Shown here in pieces: positions 9,411-19,200 of a DNA stretch of 64,000 nucleotides. A program made the position numbers and the translations under genes. The notes beneath the pieces were generated by a model. That model had not been told where the DNA came from. It made no database searches and saw only the letters and a program-made list of their open reading frames with translations. The stretch covers positions 310,001 through 374,000 of the forward strand of contig JAUYAO010000058.1 in the NCBI GenBank assembly GCA_030692565.1, in the 5' to 3' direction. The first letter of the stretch is position 1, and each line of letters begins with the position of its first letter. Origin of the DNA: Nitrospira sp. (lineage in GTDB: Bacteria; Nitrospirota; Nitrospiria; Nitrospirales; Nitrospiraceae).

Positions 9411-10931
9411 CTACAGGGGAACGACTTTGAAGATGCCCCCGGCGTTGGAGACATAGACAGACCCGTCGGCCCCCAGCATCATGCTGAGGAGCCCACCCCG
9501 GCCGCCGTTGTAAGCCGTACTGGTGCTGCCCAACTGCGTGAGATCGGCCCCGCTCAAGACCACACGGCGGATCAGTCCATCGTTCCAGGCAGTGAACAAC
9601 AGATTATTCCTATAGGGCGCAGGATAGACTGTGGAGTCTTCGGGTATGGCGATGATCCCGGTCGGGGCGATCGTCGGCGTGTAGGCCAGGATCGGATTGA
9701 GGAAGCTCGGATTGTTGGCAATTCCTCCGACCGTCGGCCAGCCGAAGTTCCCCCCGGCCACGACGCGATTGATTTCATCGTTATCACCGGGGCCGTTCTC
9801 GGTTTCCCACAGATGACCGGTGTGGGGATGAAAGGTAAATCCGTAGCTATTGCGATGACCGAGGCTGAAGACCTTCTTGGCATCGGAGTTCGGGTTTGAG
9901 AAGAACGGGTTGTCGGACGGAGCCGACCCGTCGGGGTTTACGCGCAAAACTTTTCCTGCCAGCGACGTCACATTCGGAGCATTCGCCGTATTTTCCGCAT
10001 CGCCGATGACCACATAGAGCTTCCCATCCGGCCCGAACCTGATGATCCCGCCGTTATGGTTGGTACTGGCCGGCAGATTGTCGAGAATGATCTGCTGATT
10101 CGTGCAGGACCCGGCGGACTCGGTGTAACGAACCACCCGATTGCGCAAAGGGCCGGAGACCGAATGATAGGCGTACACAAAATGGTTCGCCGCAAAGTCC
10201 GGATCGAGGGTCAGACCGAGCAGACCCTGCTCCCCGCTCGTGGCGATCGCGATCTGGCAAAACTCCGTCGGCACGAGCTGCCATTGCGGATCGATGATGC
10301 GAATCTTCCCCGTCAGGCGTTCGTTGAAGAACACGCGGCCATCCGGTGCCAACGAGAGCCCTACCGGAAAATTCAGACCCGGCAGGACGGACTGAAGAGT
10401 CAAATCACCGGCCGGCGGTTGGCTGACTGAGAAGGTGAGCGTCTTGGTCGCCTCCTGGTTCGGCAAGTCATTGTTGTTCTGATCGGCGAGAACGAACCGA
10501 ACGGTATGAGCGGTGGATGACAGTCCGAAGATGTCGAAAGACGTCGCTGATTTCCAATGGACGAAATGCGTATGGACGCCATTGTAGAGCACGCCGTTGT
10601 CATCCGTGATCGCCGGTCCGTCGTAAAACCGGTAGGGCACGGGATCGCCATCAAGATAGAAGTGCAAATGGGGCTGACCGGGCGTGCCGATCGTGAAGAA
10701 CTGCGTCGCGAACGAGACGGTGACAGGACCGACCGGGACCGTGGCATTCTGCGCCGGACTCGCCAGCGTGACGGTTGCAGAAGTCCCGGTTGCCGGAGGC
10801 GGGGTGGCCGAGGGAGCCGGTGAAGTCGAGCCGCCCCCGTCCTGCGCACAGGCGGCGAGCACCATCAGGAACCAGACCGAGACGAGCAGACTCCTGCTGA
10901 TCTGTGACGTCGTCTGAACCTTCACGCTCAT
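9411..10931 (-). CDS. PQQ-type sugar dehydrogenase-like beta-propeller lipoprotein
   Basis: A lipoprotein signal (lipobox LAAC near residue 27 of this start) precedes a Ser/Pro/Thr linker, an Ig-like domain with an HFYLDGD motif and a glucose/sorbosone dehydrogenase beta-propeller. Typical propeller blocks are GLNFPVGLSLAPDGRVFF, GEQGLLGLTLDPDF, HNGGIIRFGPDGKLYV and LGHRNSYGFTFHP. This family oxidises aldoses with PQQ in the periplasm, but many members lack proven activity. ATG at 10931 is preceded by AAGGAG; an upstream start would add a non-hydrophobic arginine-rich stretch. It is monocistronic, with the neighbours separated by about 100 bases. Confidence 0.85.
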   Translation of the reverse strand: MSVKVQTTSQISRSLLVSVWFLMVLAACAQDGGGSTSPAPSATPPPATGTSATVTLASPAQNATVPVGPVTVSFATQFFTIGTPGQPHLHFYLDGDPVPYRFYDGPAITDDNGVLYNGVHTHFVHWKSATSFDIFGLSSTAHTVRFVLADQNNNDLPNQEATKTLTFSVSQPPAGDLTLQSVLPGLNFPVGLSLAPDGRVFFNERLTGKIRIIDPQWQLVPTEFCQIAIATSGEQGLLGLTLDPDFAANHFVYAYHSVSGPLRNRVVRYTESAGSCTNQQIILDNLPASTNHNGGIIRFGPDGKLYVVIGDAENTANAPNVTSLAGKVLRVNPDGSAPSDNPFFSNPNSDAKKVFSLGHRNSYGFTFHPHTGHLWETENGPGDNDEINRVVAGGNFGWPTVGGIANNPSFLNPILAYTPTIAPTGIIAIPEDSTVYPAPYRNNLLFTAWNDGLIRRVVLSGADLTQLGSTSTAYNGGRGGLLSMMLGADGSVYVSNAGGIFKVVPL

Positions 10932-11047
10932 GCTCCTTGCGCGGCGGGAGGCCGCCCTATGAACCCACCGGTCCAGTGAGTCGAGCCGCCCCCCATTCAA
11001 CACAGCTTCTAGCTAGAGCATAAAGAGTGCCCCGGCAGAAACCCCTC

Positions 11048-12523
11048 TCAGGACGAGCAACTCACCGATACATGCTTGCCCCAGTTGGGAGGCGCGGCGG
11101 CATAGGCGTCCATGCCGGGCTGGTCGCTGTAGGGATCTTGCAACAGCGCCAGCAGGCGATCGACTTCCGAATAGTCCTTCTGCTGCGCCTTCTCAATGGC
11201 GGTCTGGGCGAGATAGTTGCGCAGGATATATTTGGGATTGACCCGGTTCATCCGCGTGTGCCGCTCCTCGTCCCGGCTCTGCTCTATCCGCAACCGCCCG
11301 GCATAGCGCGCAGCCCAGGCATCGAAGGCCGCACGGTCCAGAAAGACATCGCGGAGCGGTTCGTTGAGCGAGCCCGCGGCCGATGAAAATGCGCCCAGGG
11401 CACGGAAACAGTTGGTGTAATCGACGTGACTCTGCTGCATGAGACCCAGCAGATCCTGAATCAAGGCCGCATCGTCGTCCTGCTCCTGGATCAATCCGAC
11501 CTTCTGCTGCATCAGCTCCATATACCGGCGCTCGCAGAGCGGCGTGTAGGAGTCCAAGGCGGCTTTCAGCGCGTCCTTCCCGGCCAAGGGCAGCAACGCT
11601 TGCGCGAGACAGCTCAGATTCCAGAGACCGATATAGGGCTGTCGGTTGAACGCATAGCGGCCGTTGTGGTCGGAGTGGTTACAAATGAAGCCGGGATCGT
11701 AGTCGTCGATGAAGCCGAAGGGTCCGTAGTCGAGCGTAATCCCGAGGATCGACATGTTGTCGGTATTCATCACGCCGTGAGCCCAGCCGACGGCCTGCCA
11801 TTGGGCGATCAACCTTGCTGTCCGCTCGACCACCTCAGTAAAGAACCACGCGTACTTGTCGGACGCGTCGACCAGATGGGGATAGTGCTGGGCGATCACA
11901 TAGTCGGCCAGGACTTTCAATTGCTCGTGCTGCTTCCGATAGTAAAAGACTTCGAACGAGCCGAACCGGACGTGCGAGGGCGCCATGCGCAGCACAATCG
12001 CGCCGGTCTCCACCTGTTCCCGATAGACCTGATGGTCGCTGCCGACGACGCAGAGCGCCCGCGTGGTCGGAATACCGAGCCCGTGCATGGCCTCGCTGCA
12101 GAGATATTCGCGAATCGTGGAACGCAGCACGGCGCGGCCGTCGCCGTCGCGTGAAAAGGGCGTCATCCCCGCGCCCTTGAGTTGCAGATCCCATTTCTCG
12201 CCCCGCTCATTCCGGACTTCGCCCAAGAGGATCGCGCGGCCGTCGCCGAGCTGCGGAACATAGGTGCCGAATTGATGGCCGGAATAGAGCATCGCCAACG
12301 GCTCCATCTCCGGTACCAGCAGGCTCCCGCCGAAGACCCCGGCGAATTCCGGACGCAACGCCTCTGCCGGATCCAGGTCGATCAGTTCCGCTGCCGCACG
12401 ATTGAAGCTGATGAGATAGGGAGCCGTCGAAAACGGCGTAGGGTTCAGTTTGGCATGGAACGATTCAGGCAGACGCGCATAGGAGTTATCGAACGAAAGG
12501 GTTTCCAACGCACGGCGAGCCAT
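11048..12523 (-). CDS. selO: Protein adenylyltransferase SelO (YdiU family)
   Basis: SelO is a pseudokinase-fold enzyme that transfers AMP from ATP to Ser/Thr/Tyr of proteins and acts in redox homeostasis. Recognisable blocks include YSGHQFGTYVPQLGDGRA, LQLKGAGMTPFSRDGDGRAV, GVMNTDNMSILG, and FGFIDDYDP with the metal-binding aspartates. The protein ends C-S-S, the place where eukaryotic selenoprotein O has U-S-S, so this is the cysteine form with the conserved redox tail intact. Length 491 is normal. The start overlaps the stop of the DUF2294 gene by one base (TAATG), so the two are translationally linked. Confidence 0.95.
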   Translation of the reverse strand: MARRALETLSFDNSYARLPESFHAKLNPTPFSTAPYLISFNRAAAELIDLDPAEALRPEFAGVFGGSLLVPEMEPLAMLYSGHQFGTYVPQLGDGRAILLGEVRNERGEKWDLQLKGAGMTPFSRDGDGRAVLRSTIREYLCSEAMHGLGIPTTRALCVVGSDHQVYREQVETGAIVLRMAPSHVRFGSFEVFYYRKQHEQLKVLADYVIAQHYPHLVDASDKYAWFFTEVVERTARLIAQWQAVGWAHGVMNTDNMSILGITLDYGPFGFIDDYDPGFICNHSDHNGRYAFNRQPYIGLWNLSCLAQALLPLAGKDALKAALDSYTPLCERRYMELMQQKVGLIQEQDDDAALIQDLLGLMQQSHVDYTNCFRALGAFSSAAGSLNEPLRDVFLDRAAFDAWAARYAGRLRIEQSRDEERHTRMNRVNPKYILRNYLAQTAIEKAQQKDYSEVDRLLALLQDPYSDQPGMDAYAAAPPNWGKHVSVSCSS

Positions 12524-12894
12524 TACCGACCAAGACCTTCCAAGTCGCGATCCACCGTAAAGACGAGGACCTTCTCACCGATCTGGACATCGATATCGGT
12601 AAAAAGTGCCAGCGCCTTCGCCCCGGTGATGTCGGCAACCTGCTCGAAGAGCCGATCGCGGCCCTGGGCGATGAGCGTTTGTCTGATTCGTTTGACCATG
12701 TCGACGCCTTCTGCGCTTTTGGCAAGCTGCCGCTCAGCCGGCGTCAGGACGCCTTTCAGGCGAACGACAACGAGATCCCGCACGATATAGGCCCGCACAT
12801 CCTCCGGACCGCGCCCCATAAAGTCCTGTTCGAACTTGATGATGGCATTACGGATCGCCGCTTCGATCTCGCCTTTAGTCAGTCCCTTGTTCAT
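12523..12894 (-). CDS. DUF2294-family small protein
   Basis: The 123-residue protein begins MNKGLTKGEIEAAIRNAI and contains the DUF2294 hallmarks FEQDFMGRGPEDVRAYIV and LTPAERQLAKSAEG. Homologues are small cytoplasmic proteins of unknown function, often discussed with Na-translocation or stress loci. The ATG at 12894 was chosen because an upstream in-frame start adds residues unlike the family. It is followed by selO with a TAATG junction, so they form a two-gene unit. It is transcribed divergently from the inorganic-carbon operon. Confidence 0.75.
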   Translation of the reverse strand: MNKGLTKGEIEAAIRNAIIKFEQDFMGRGPEDVRAYIVRDLVVVRLKGVLTPAERQLAKSAEGVDMVKRIRQTLIAQGRDRLFEQVADITGAKALALFTDIDVQIGEKVLVFTVDRDLEGLGR

Positions 12895-13192
12895 CACGCA
12901 GCCCTTCCAGCCAGATGGTAGAGACCGATTATAGAAGGGCCGCTTAGGCGGCCACAAGGATAAAGCCGCCCCGTTGGGCCGAACGGCATGATGCGTGGGC
13001 CCGAAGGCCTAGGGTGGGGTGGACAATGTACCCGATGCCTTGACTACCCAGGGACAGATACCGGATAAAGGGGCATGAATGCGTCCGATGGCGTTCCCTG
13101 TCGACCTCGTTCACCTGGGATAGGCGGAACCATCGCATTGGATACGACAAAGGCAGTAGGGTGACCGGCTCGTTTCGGGTCGGACGCAGTAC

Positions 13193-13242
13193 AAGCCAAC
13201 CGTGCGGCGGCGACAATTCGTCGAGGTGCGCGGTTGGCTTTT
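13193..13242 (+). promoter_or_regulatory. Stem-loop with T-run just upstream of the dab operon
   Basis: Arms AAGCCAACCGTGC (13193-13205) and GCGCGGTTGGCTT (13228-13240) pair over 13 bases with one mismatch; a smaller CGAC/GTCG pairing sits in the loop. The right arm runs into TTTT. It ends about 20 bases before the first gene. It looks like an intrinsic terminator or attenuator placed in the leader, which could make expression of the carbon-uptake operon conditional. The rest of 12895-13192 shows no gene. Confidence 0.45.
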
Positions 13243-13262
13243 GTGTTCTCTGAACCCGTGAG

Positions 13263-14975
13263 GTGTCTGTGTATGCCTGGCTGATCCCGCTGCTTCCGCT
13301 CCTGACGGCGCTGATCGTCGCCGTGGGCGATGACGCGTCGCGCCGTGCACGGATCCAGCTCGCCATCTTCCCGATCGGCGCGGCGTTTTGCGGCGCGGTG
13401 GCCACCCTCTACCTCGTGGCAGTCCAGGGACCGATCAGCGTCCGCTTTTACGACCCCGCCTCGACGGCTTCGCTCACCTTTCCGATCGGCTTCTACATCG
13501 ACCGGCTCAGCGCGGTCATGATGGTGCTGATCTCCGGAGTCGGCACGATCATCTATGCCTACTCCATCGGGTACATGTACCAAGACCCGCACGAACCGCG
13601 CTATTTCACGCTCATCGGCCTGGCCATGTTCGTGCTGCTCTGCCTGGTCTCCAGCGCCAATCTCATGATGCTCTTTCTCTTCTGGCAACTCCTGAGCTAC
13701 CTGCTGTATCTCCTGGCCCATAACCATACCCATCAAGGGACGTTGGAGGGCGCCTTCAAAACCTTCACGCTGTTGCGGGTCGGAGACGCGGCGTTTCTTG
13801 CGGGAATCGTCCTGGCCCATGCCCTCTACGGAACCCTAGAGTTCCCGGCGCTGTTCGCCAAGGCCGCCGAATCGGCTGTGATGCTCTCTCCCCTGCCGGG
13901 GCTCGACATAAGCGGCGCCACGGCGGTGACGCTGCTCCTGTTCATCGGCGGGATGAGCAAGTCCGCGCAATTCCCGCTGCATATCTGGCTGCCTCACTAT
14001 CTCTATGCCCCCACGCCGGCGACCGCCTTGCTGCACGCCGGCATCATCAACGCGGGCGGCTTCTTGATCAACCGTCTGGCCCCTCTGTTCGGGCTCAGCT
14101 CCACGACGCTGCATGTGGCCTTCGTCGTGGGGTCATTGACGGCGGTCCTGGGCGCCACCATGATGCTGGCTCAGAACGACATCAAGAAAACGCTCGGCTT
14201 CTCGACGGTCGGTCAGATGGGCTACATGATCATGGAGTGCGGGCTGGGCGCATTTTCACTCGCCGTCTTTCACCTGATCGCCCACGGGCTGTTCAAGGCG
14301 ACGATGTTCCTGAATAGCGGCAACGTAATCCACAAGGCCAGACAGGAAGCGCATTTCCCGCACACCGACCAGCCGGACAAAGAAGACAGCCTTTCCCCGC
14401 TCACGTGGTCGACAGGATTCGTGTCCACGTTGCTGATTCCCCTGCTGATCCTGCTGGTCACCCACGGCGTCCTGCGCATTCCCTTACTGGAATCCCAAGG
14501 CACCGTCATCTTCCTCTTCTTTATCTGGCTCACCTCGTCACAGGCCATTCTGACGCTCACCCGCTTGCGCGCGGTGCCCTCCTGGGAAGTGTCGGCCGCC
14601 ATGCTCGTCACGCTGCTCTTTGTGGTGTTCATGTATCTCTTTGCCGTCGAGTCATTCACGGCCTTCCTGTATCCGAATCCCGCAGAAGTCGCGTCCTACT
14701 TTCAAGCCGCGGATCTTCCGAACTGGCTCTTCGACAGCATCGTCCTGCTAGCGACAATCCTGACCGTCCTCGGCTGGTGCTATCTCTATCTGCGCACCCA
14801 TGGGCGAACGATCTGGCTGCCCGCATGGGCTTCCCGATGGATCGAGGGCGGACAGAACGGGTTGTACGTCTTGTTCATGAACCGGTTGTACGTCGACGAA
14901 CTCTATCAGCAACTCGGCCGGACGGTCACGGGTGTCATCCATCGCTTCGATAAACGCGAACGGGGGTGGTTCTGA
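13263..14975 (+). CDS. dabB: DabB-like proton-conducting membrane subunit (NuoL/NDH family)
   Basis: A 570-residue polytopic protein with the proton-conducting transporter core of the NuoL/MrpA family: SVYAWLIPLLP at the N-terminus, TALLHAGIINAGGFLINR, MMLAQNDIKKTLGFSTVGQMGYM and HLIAHGLFKATMFLNSG, which include the conserved Lys/His residues of the channel. In DAB systems this subunit couples ion flow to DabA-mediated CO2-to-bicarbonate conversion. The given start is GTG; a second GTG at 13269 has better spacing from GTGAGG. Its stop lies 2 bases before the next gene. Adjacent DabA rules out a respiratory complex I role. Confidence 0.88.
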   Translation: MSVYAWLIPLLPLLTALIVAVGDDASRRARIQLAIFPIGAAFCGAVATLYLVAVQGPISVRFYDPASTASLTFPIGFYIDRLSAVMMVLISGVGTIIYAYSIGYMYQDPHEPRYFTLIGLAMFVLLCLVSSANLMMLFLFWQLLSYLLYLLAHNHTHQGTLEGAFKTFTLLRVGDAAFLAGIVLAHALYGTLEFPALFAKAAESAVMLSPLPGLDISGATAVTLLLFIGGMSKSAQFPLHIWLPHYLYAPTPATALLHAGIINAGGFLINRLAPLFGLSSTTLHVAFVVGSLTAVLGATMMLAQNDIKKTLGFSTVGQMGYMIMECGLGAFSLAVFHLIAHGLFKATMFLNSGNVIHKARQEAHFPHTDQPDKEDSLSPLTWSTGFVSTLLIPLLILLVTHGVLRIPLLESQGTVIFLFFIWLTSSQAILTLTRLRAVPSWEVSAAMLVTLLFVVFMYLFAVESFTAFLYPNPAEVASYFQAADLPNWLFDSIVLLATILTVLGWCYLYLRTHGRTIWLPAWASRWIEGGQNGLYVLFMNRLYVDELYQQLGRTVTGVIHRFDKRERGWF

Positions 14976-14977
14976 CA

Positions 14978-16285
14978 ATGGACCTCTCTCTCGTTTCCTG
15001 GATATTATCGGGTATCCCCCTAGTGGGCGCTGCGGCAAGCCTGGCATTCTGGGCCCATCCCCACCGGCTCATGGCCTGGTCGGTCGGCGTCTGCGCCGTC
15101 AGCCTGGCTTCCCTCGCGGGATTCGCCGGATTTCTGACCGCCCCGCCCGAAGGCCTGCTCCTGCTTTTTTTGCTGCCGCTCGCCGCCGGGATGTCGCTCC
15201 TGGGCCAACCGCATCACCCGGACCATCGGACCTCCTGGGTCCTGACTCTGCTATTTCTGAGCCTGGGAATCGGCGCGCTGACCAGTCAACCTGTCGTCGA
15301 CAAACTGTTCCTGATGGCCATCCATGGCTTCGTCATTGTGTTGCTCTATCGCCACCACACGCCTCTCTGGCCCATCTCCTGGTGGGGCCTCGGGGCCTAC
15401 AGCCTCGGCGCCCTCTGCCTGTTGCTCACGTTGATCGCCGCTCCGCCGCTGGCTTCGATGGCGGCGTTGCTGGCCTGCACCATTCTCTTGCCCGTCGTGC
15501 CGTTTCACGACGGGCATCTCACCGCGCTGACCCGCCTGCCCGGCAATTTGCCCTCGTTCATGGTCCTGCTCTTTCCGGCCCTCGGCCTGCATAGCCTGGC
15601 CCCGCTCGCGGCGACGCTGCCGGATACTGTGGCCTGGATGATCAGTTGCCTGGCCCTCGCCGGGACCGTGTATGGCGCGGTCAAGGCTCTGGTGCAGTCG
15701 CGCGTGCGGCTGCTGCTCGCCTACAGCAGTCTCTCATTCTTTTCGATGCTCTGGTGGTGCATCGCGACCGCGCGCACGGCGACGCCGCGCGCCGCGCTCT
15801 TCGTCGGCGCCGTCGGTCTCGTCATGTGCGGGCTCCTGGTCGCCTGGCAGATCATCCGCACCCGCTACGGCGACGACGTGGACCCCCAGGCTATCAGCGG
15901 ACTGGCCTCGACCATGCCGCAATACGCCGTGCTGCTGTCGCTGCTGGCCCTCGCAGCCATGGGCTTGCCGCCGTTCGGCGTCTTCGCAGGCTTCATGGGC
16001 TTGCTGCTCTCGTCGACGGCGGCCTTTTCCGCCGGCATCGTCGTGTTGGTCTGCGCCTGGCTCGCGGCATCCTGGTACATTCTCGATCTCGTGCAGAGAC
16101 TGCTGTTCGGTGCGCGTCGGACCGATTTACGGTATGCCGAAGTCCTCCACACGGAGCTGGCGGCGCTGATGATTCTCATCTTGACCCTGCTCGCGCTGGG
16201 CGTGATGCCGATCAGCCTCTTTGGACCGGACCGGACAACGCCTCCGGCCGGCGCCCACTCAGGACCGCTCGTATGGAACAGGTAG
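14978..16285 (+). CDS. Second proton-channel-like membrane subunit of the DAB operon (NuoM/N-like)
   Basis: 435 residues with many hydrophobic segments. The pattern VKALVQSRVRLLLAYSSLSFFSMLWW and MGLPPFGVFAGFMGLLLS is that of a shortened antiporter-like subunit. It is more diverged than the DabB-like protein, and the canonical channel lysine/glutamate signature is weak. ATG at 14978 follows a GGGGTGG ribosome site. It sits between dabB and dabA and overlaps dabA by 13 bases. Two-gene DabAB systems do not need it, so this points to a three-subunit variant. Its contribution (second ion path or assembly) is inference. Confidence 0.75.
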   Translation: MDLSLVSWILSGIPLVGAAASLAFWAHPHRLMAWSVGVCAVSLASLAGFAGFLTAPPEGLLLLFLLPLAAGMSLLGQPHHPDHRTSWVLTLLFLSLGIGALTSQPVVDKLFLMAIHGFVIVLLYRHHTPLWPISWWGLGAYSLGALCLLLTLIAAPPLASMAALLACTILLPVVPFHDGHLTALTRLPGNLPSFMVLLFPALGLHSLAPLAATLPDTVAWMISCLALAGTVYGAVKALVQSRVRLLLAYSSLSFFSMLWWCIATARTATPRAALFVGAVGLVMCGLLVAWQIIRTRYGDDVDPQAISGLASTMPQYAVLLSLLALAAMGLPPFGVFAGFMGLLLSSTAAFSAGIVVLVCAWLAASWYILDLVQRLLFGARRTDLRYAEVLHTELAALMILILTLLALGVMPISLFGPDRTTPPAGAHSGPLVWNR

Positions 16286-19200
16286 AACCGACGATCGACA
16301 TCGAATCCAGACGGATGGAGCTGCGCGGAGTCGTTCAGCTCGCCGGCGAGGTAATCGCGCAGTATTGGCCGATGTGCACCTTCGTCCACCACAATCCCCT
16401 CCATGGTCTCGAGTACCTGCCATTCGAGGAGACGGCTCGCCGCGGCAAGCAATTCATGGGAGGGCACAGCTATCTCCCCGGCACGCTCTATCGGGAGTAT
16501 CTGAAATCGGGCCGAATCCAGCTCGCCCATCTCGACGCCGCCTTGCAGCCGCTCGTCTTGAACCGGGAGGTCACGATCGGCTCGCGCCGACTCCCGCATG
16601 GCGACGTGCTGCGCGCCTGCCTGACGGAGGGACTCTGTGCCCCGGTCGCCGAACCTCTCGACGATCAACTGCACGATCCTGCGCAAGCCGTGATCGACGT
16701 CGTCGCAGCCAGCCTGTCTTCCGAGTGGGCGTTCCCCGATCTCCGCAAACGGATTCATCTCATCGTGGAGGGCGACCAGGCGGCGCTGGGCCGGTGGCTC
16801 ACGCTGTCGCACTGGTGCGACGACACCTTCGGCACGCAAATCGTCCAGCAGATCAACCACGAACTCATTAAATGGTGCGAAGCCTTTCTGGACGAAGGCC
16901 ATGCCGCCTGGCCGATGCCGGGACGGGAGAACGGGCTGTACAGCGCCTGGCGCGCGCTGGCCGCGAAAGAATGGTCGCCTTGCGGCATCCCGGACAGTCG
17001 CAGAAAAATCGCGCAGCTTCCCGACTATCCAGAAGACGCGTTGCTCCAGAGTCTCGACCGGCTCGGCATTCCGTCAGAGCTGCGCCAGGATTATTTATCG
17101 CTGCAATTGACCGCGCTGCCGGGCTGGGCCGGCTTCATCAAGTGGCGCGCGGAAGAACGGGACTATCCCTGGCAAAAGTCCTATCCGGTCGGACTCGTCA
17201 AATTCCTCGCCATTCGCTTGTGGTACGCCAGCGAGCTGGTTCAGAAGACCTGCCGCGACGAACTCGGCCTCGACGGCCGTTACGACGCCGTCGTCGCTTA
17301 TATGCGCGAGCACCCCGACGAATACTACTTGCGGCGCCAGCGGATCGCCGGCCGGCTGCCGGCGCTCTATGCCGAAGAAGTAGACCGGCTCCGGCATCAC
17401 AAGGGCAACGGATGGGGCCGCGTGATGGAGCGGTACGGCACCGACGTGGTCCCGCGGCAGGAAATTGCCGCCCGCCGCGGCGCCGCCAAGCGGCTCGTGG
17501 CATTGGCGCGTTCCTTGGACCTGGATCCAACCGTCTTGGCCCAGACCCCGCATGCCACGCTGAAGCAGCTCTTCGATTGGATGGAGTCGTTTCCCGAATC
17601 AGACCATGGCCCGGTGTGGCTCAAAGCGTTGGAAGCCGCGTACCAGGAGCGCCTGCTCGGCCAATTGCGGACACCGGTATCGCAACGACCCGTCGCTACG
17701 GACCCGCCGGGAACGAGCCGGCCCTATTCGCAATCGGTCTATTGCATCGATGTGCGCTCCGAGCCGTTCCGCCGCCATCTGGAGTCCACCGGTCCGCACG
17801 AGACCTACGGCTTCGCCGGATTCTTCGCCGCCTTCATTCGCTATCGCGCCTGGGGGAAGGAACACGACACCGAGCAGTTCCCCGTGATCATGCGCGCGAA
17901 GAACGAGGTCCGCGAAATTCCCCGGAGTTACCTCGATCACAAAGTGTCGAAACACGAAGCCCGTACCAAATGGGTCCATGCCGGCCATACATTGCTGCAC
18001 GATCTCAAAGAGAACATCGTGACCCCCTATGTCATGGTGGAATCACTGGGCTGGTTTTACAGCCTCCCGATCTTCGGCAAGACCCTCTTGCCGTCGCTCT
18101 ATCAACGCTGGACCTCGTGGTTGCGGCGCCTGTTTGTGCCGGCTATCGCGACGACACTGACCGTCGACAAGATGGCCCCGGCGGAGACCGCGGAAATGCT
18201 GGCAACCGAACACCAGGCGGTCGTCCGGAAGGTCCTGCAGGAACATGCGGGATTGCGCAGCGCGCGCATCACCCCGGCTCTCGTCGAGGCCTTGCGCCAA
18301 CAGGCGCTGGGTGGACAGCCTGAATTGGACGTGTCGCTCGTGGACGCAGCAAAACCGGCCGAGCTCTCGCCCGACTTGCTGCGCACCCTCGTCGACATCC
18401 TCCGGCGGCAGTACGATCTGACGGCGCGATCCGCATCCCGGCAGAAAGAGCGGATTACCCGCACCGGCTTCACCGTCGAAGAGCAGACGCTCACGGTCGA
18501 CACGGCGCTGCGGATGATGGGACTGACGAAGAACCTGGCCCGGCTGGTCCTCTTTTGCGCCCACGGCAGCACGTCGGACAACAATCCCTACGAATCGGCC
18601 TTGGACTGCGGCGCCTGCGGCGGTAACGAAGGCAAACCGAATGCCCGCGTCCTGGCGATGATGGCGAACAACCCCCTGGTGCGGGAGCGCCTGGCGAAGA
18701 ACAACCTGGTGATTCCACCCGACACCCATTTTCTGGCCGCCCAGATGGACACGACGACGGACGACGTCCAACTGTTCGATCTGGAAGATGTGCCACCCAC
18801 CCATCGCGCGGACCTGGCGCGGTTGCAGGAAGATCTCAGGGAAGCCTCCACCTTGACGAGCCAGGAACGCTGCACGCGTTTCCCCGATGTTCATGAAGCG
18901 CTCAGCGAGGCTGATGCGCAGGCCCACGTGCGGCAACGGAGTGTGGACTGGAGCCAGGTGCGTCCTGAGTGGGGCCTGTCGAGCAATACCGCGTTCCTGA
19001 TCGGGCGGCGGGAACTGAGCAAAGGACTCGACCTGGCAGGGCGCGTCTTCCTGCATTCGTACGATTACCGCGAAGACCCCAGTAATCGTTTGCTCGAAGT
19101 GCTGCTGACCGCGCCGCAGGTCGTGGCGCAATGGATCAACATGGAGCATTATTTTTCCGCGGTGGACAACGACGTGTACGGCAGCGGCAGCAAGATCTAT

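Noticed and set aside
15646-16272. N-terminal extension of DabA by about 209 residues
   Set aside because: It overlaps the preceding membrane-subunit gene in another frame and is Arg-rich; the family start is at 16273.
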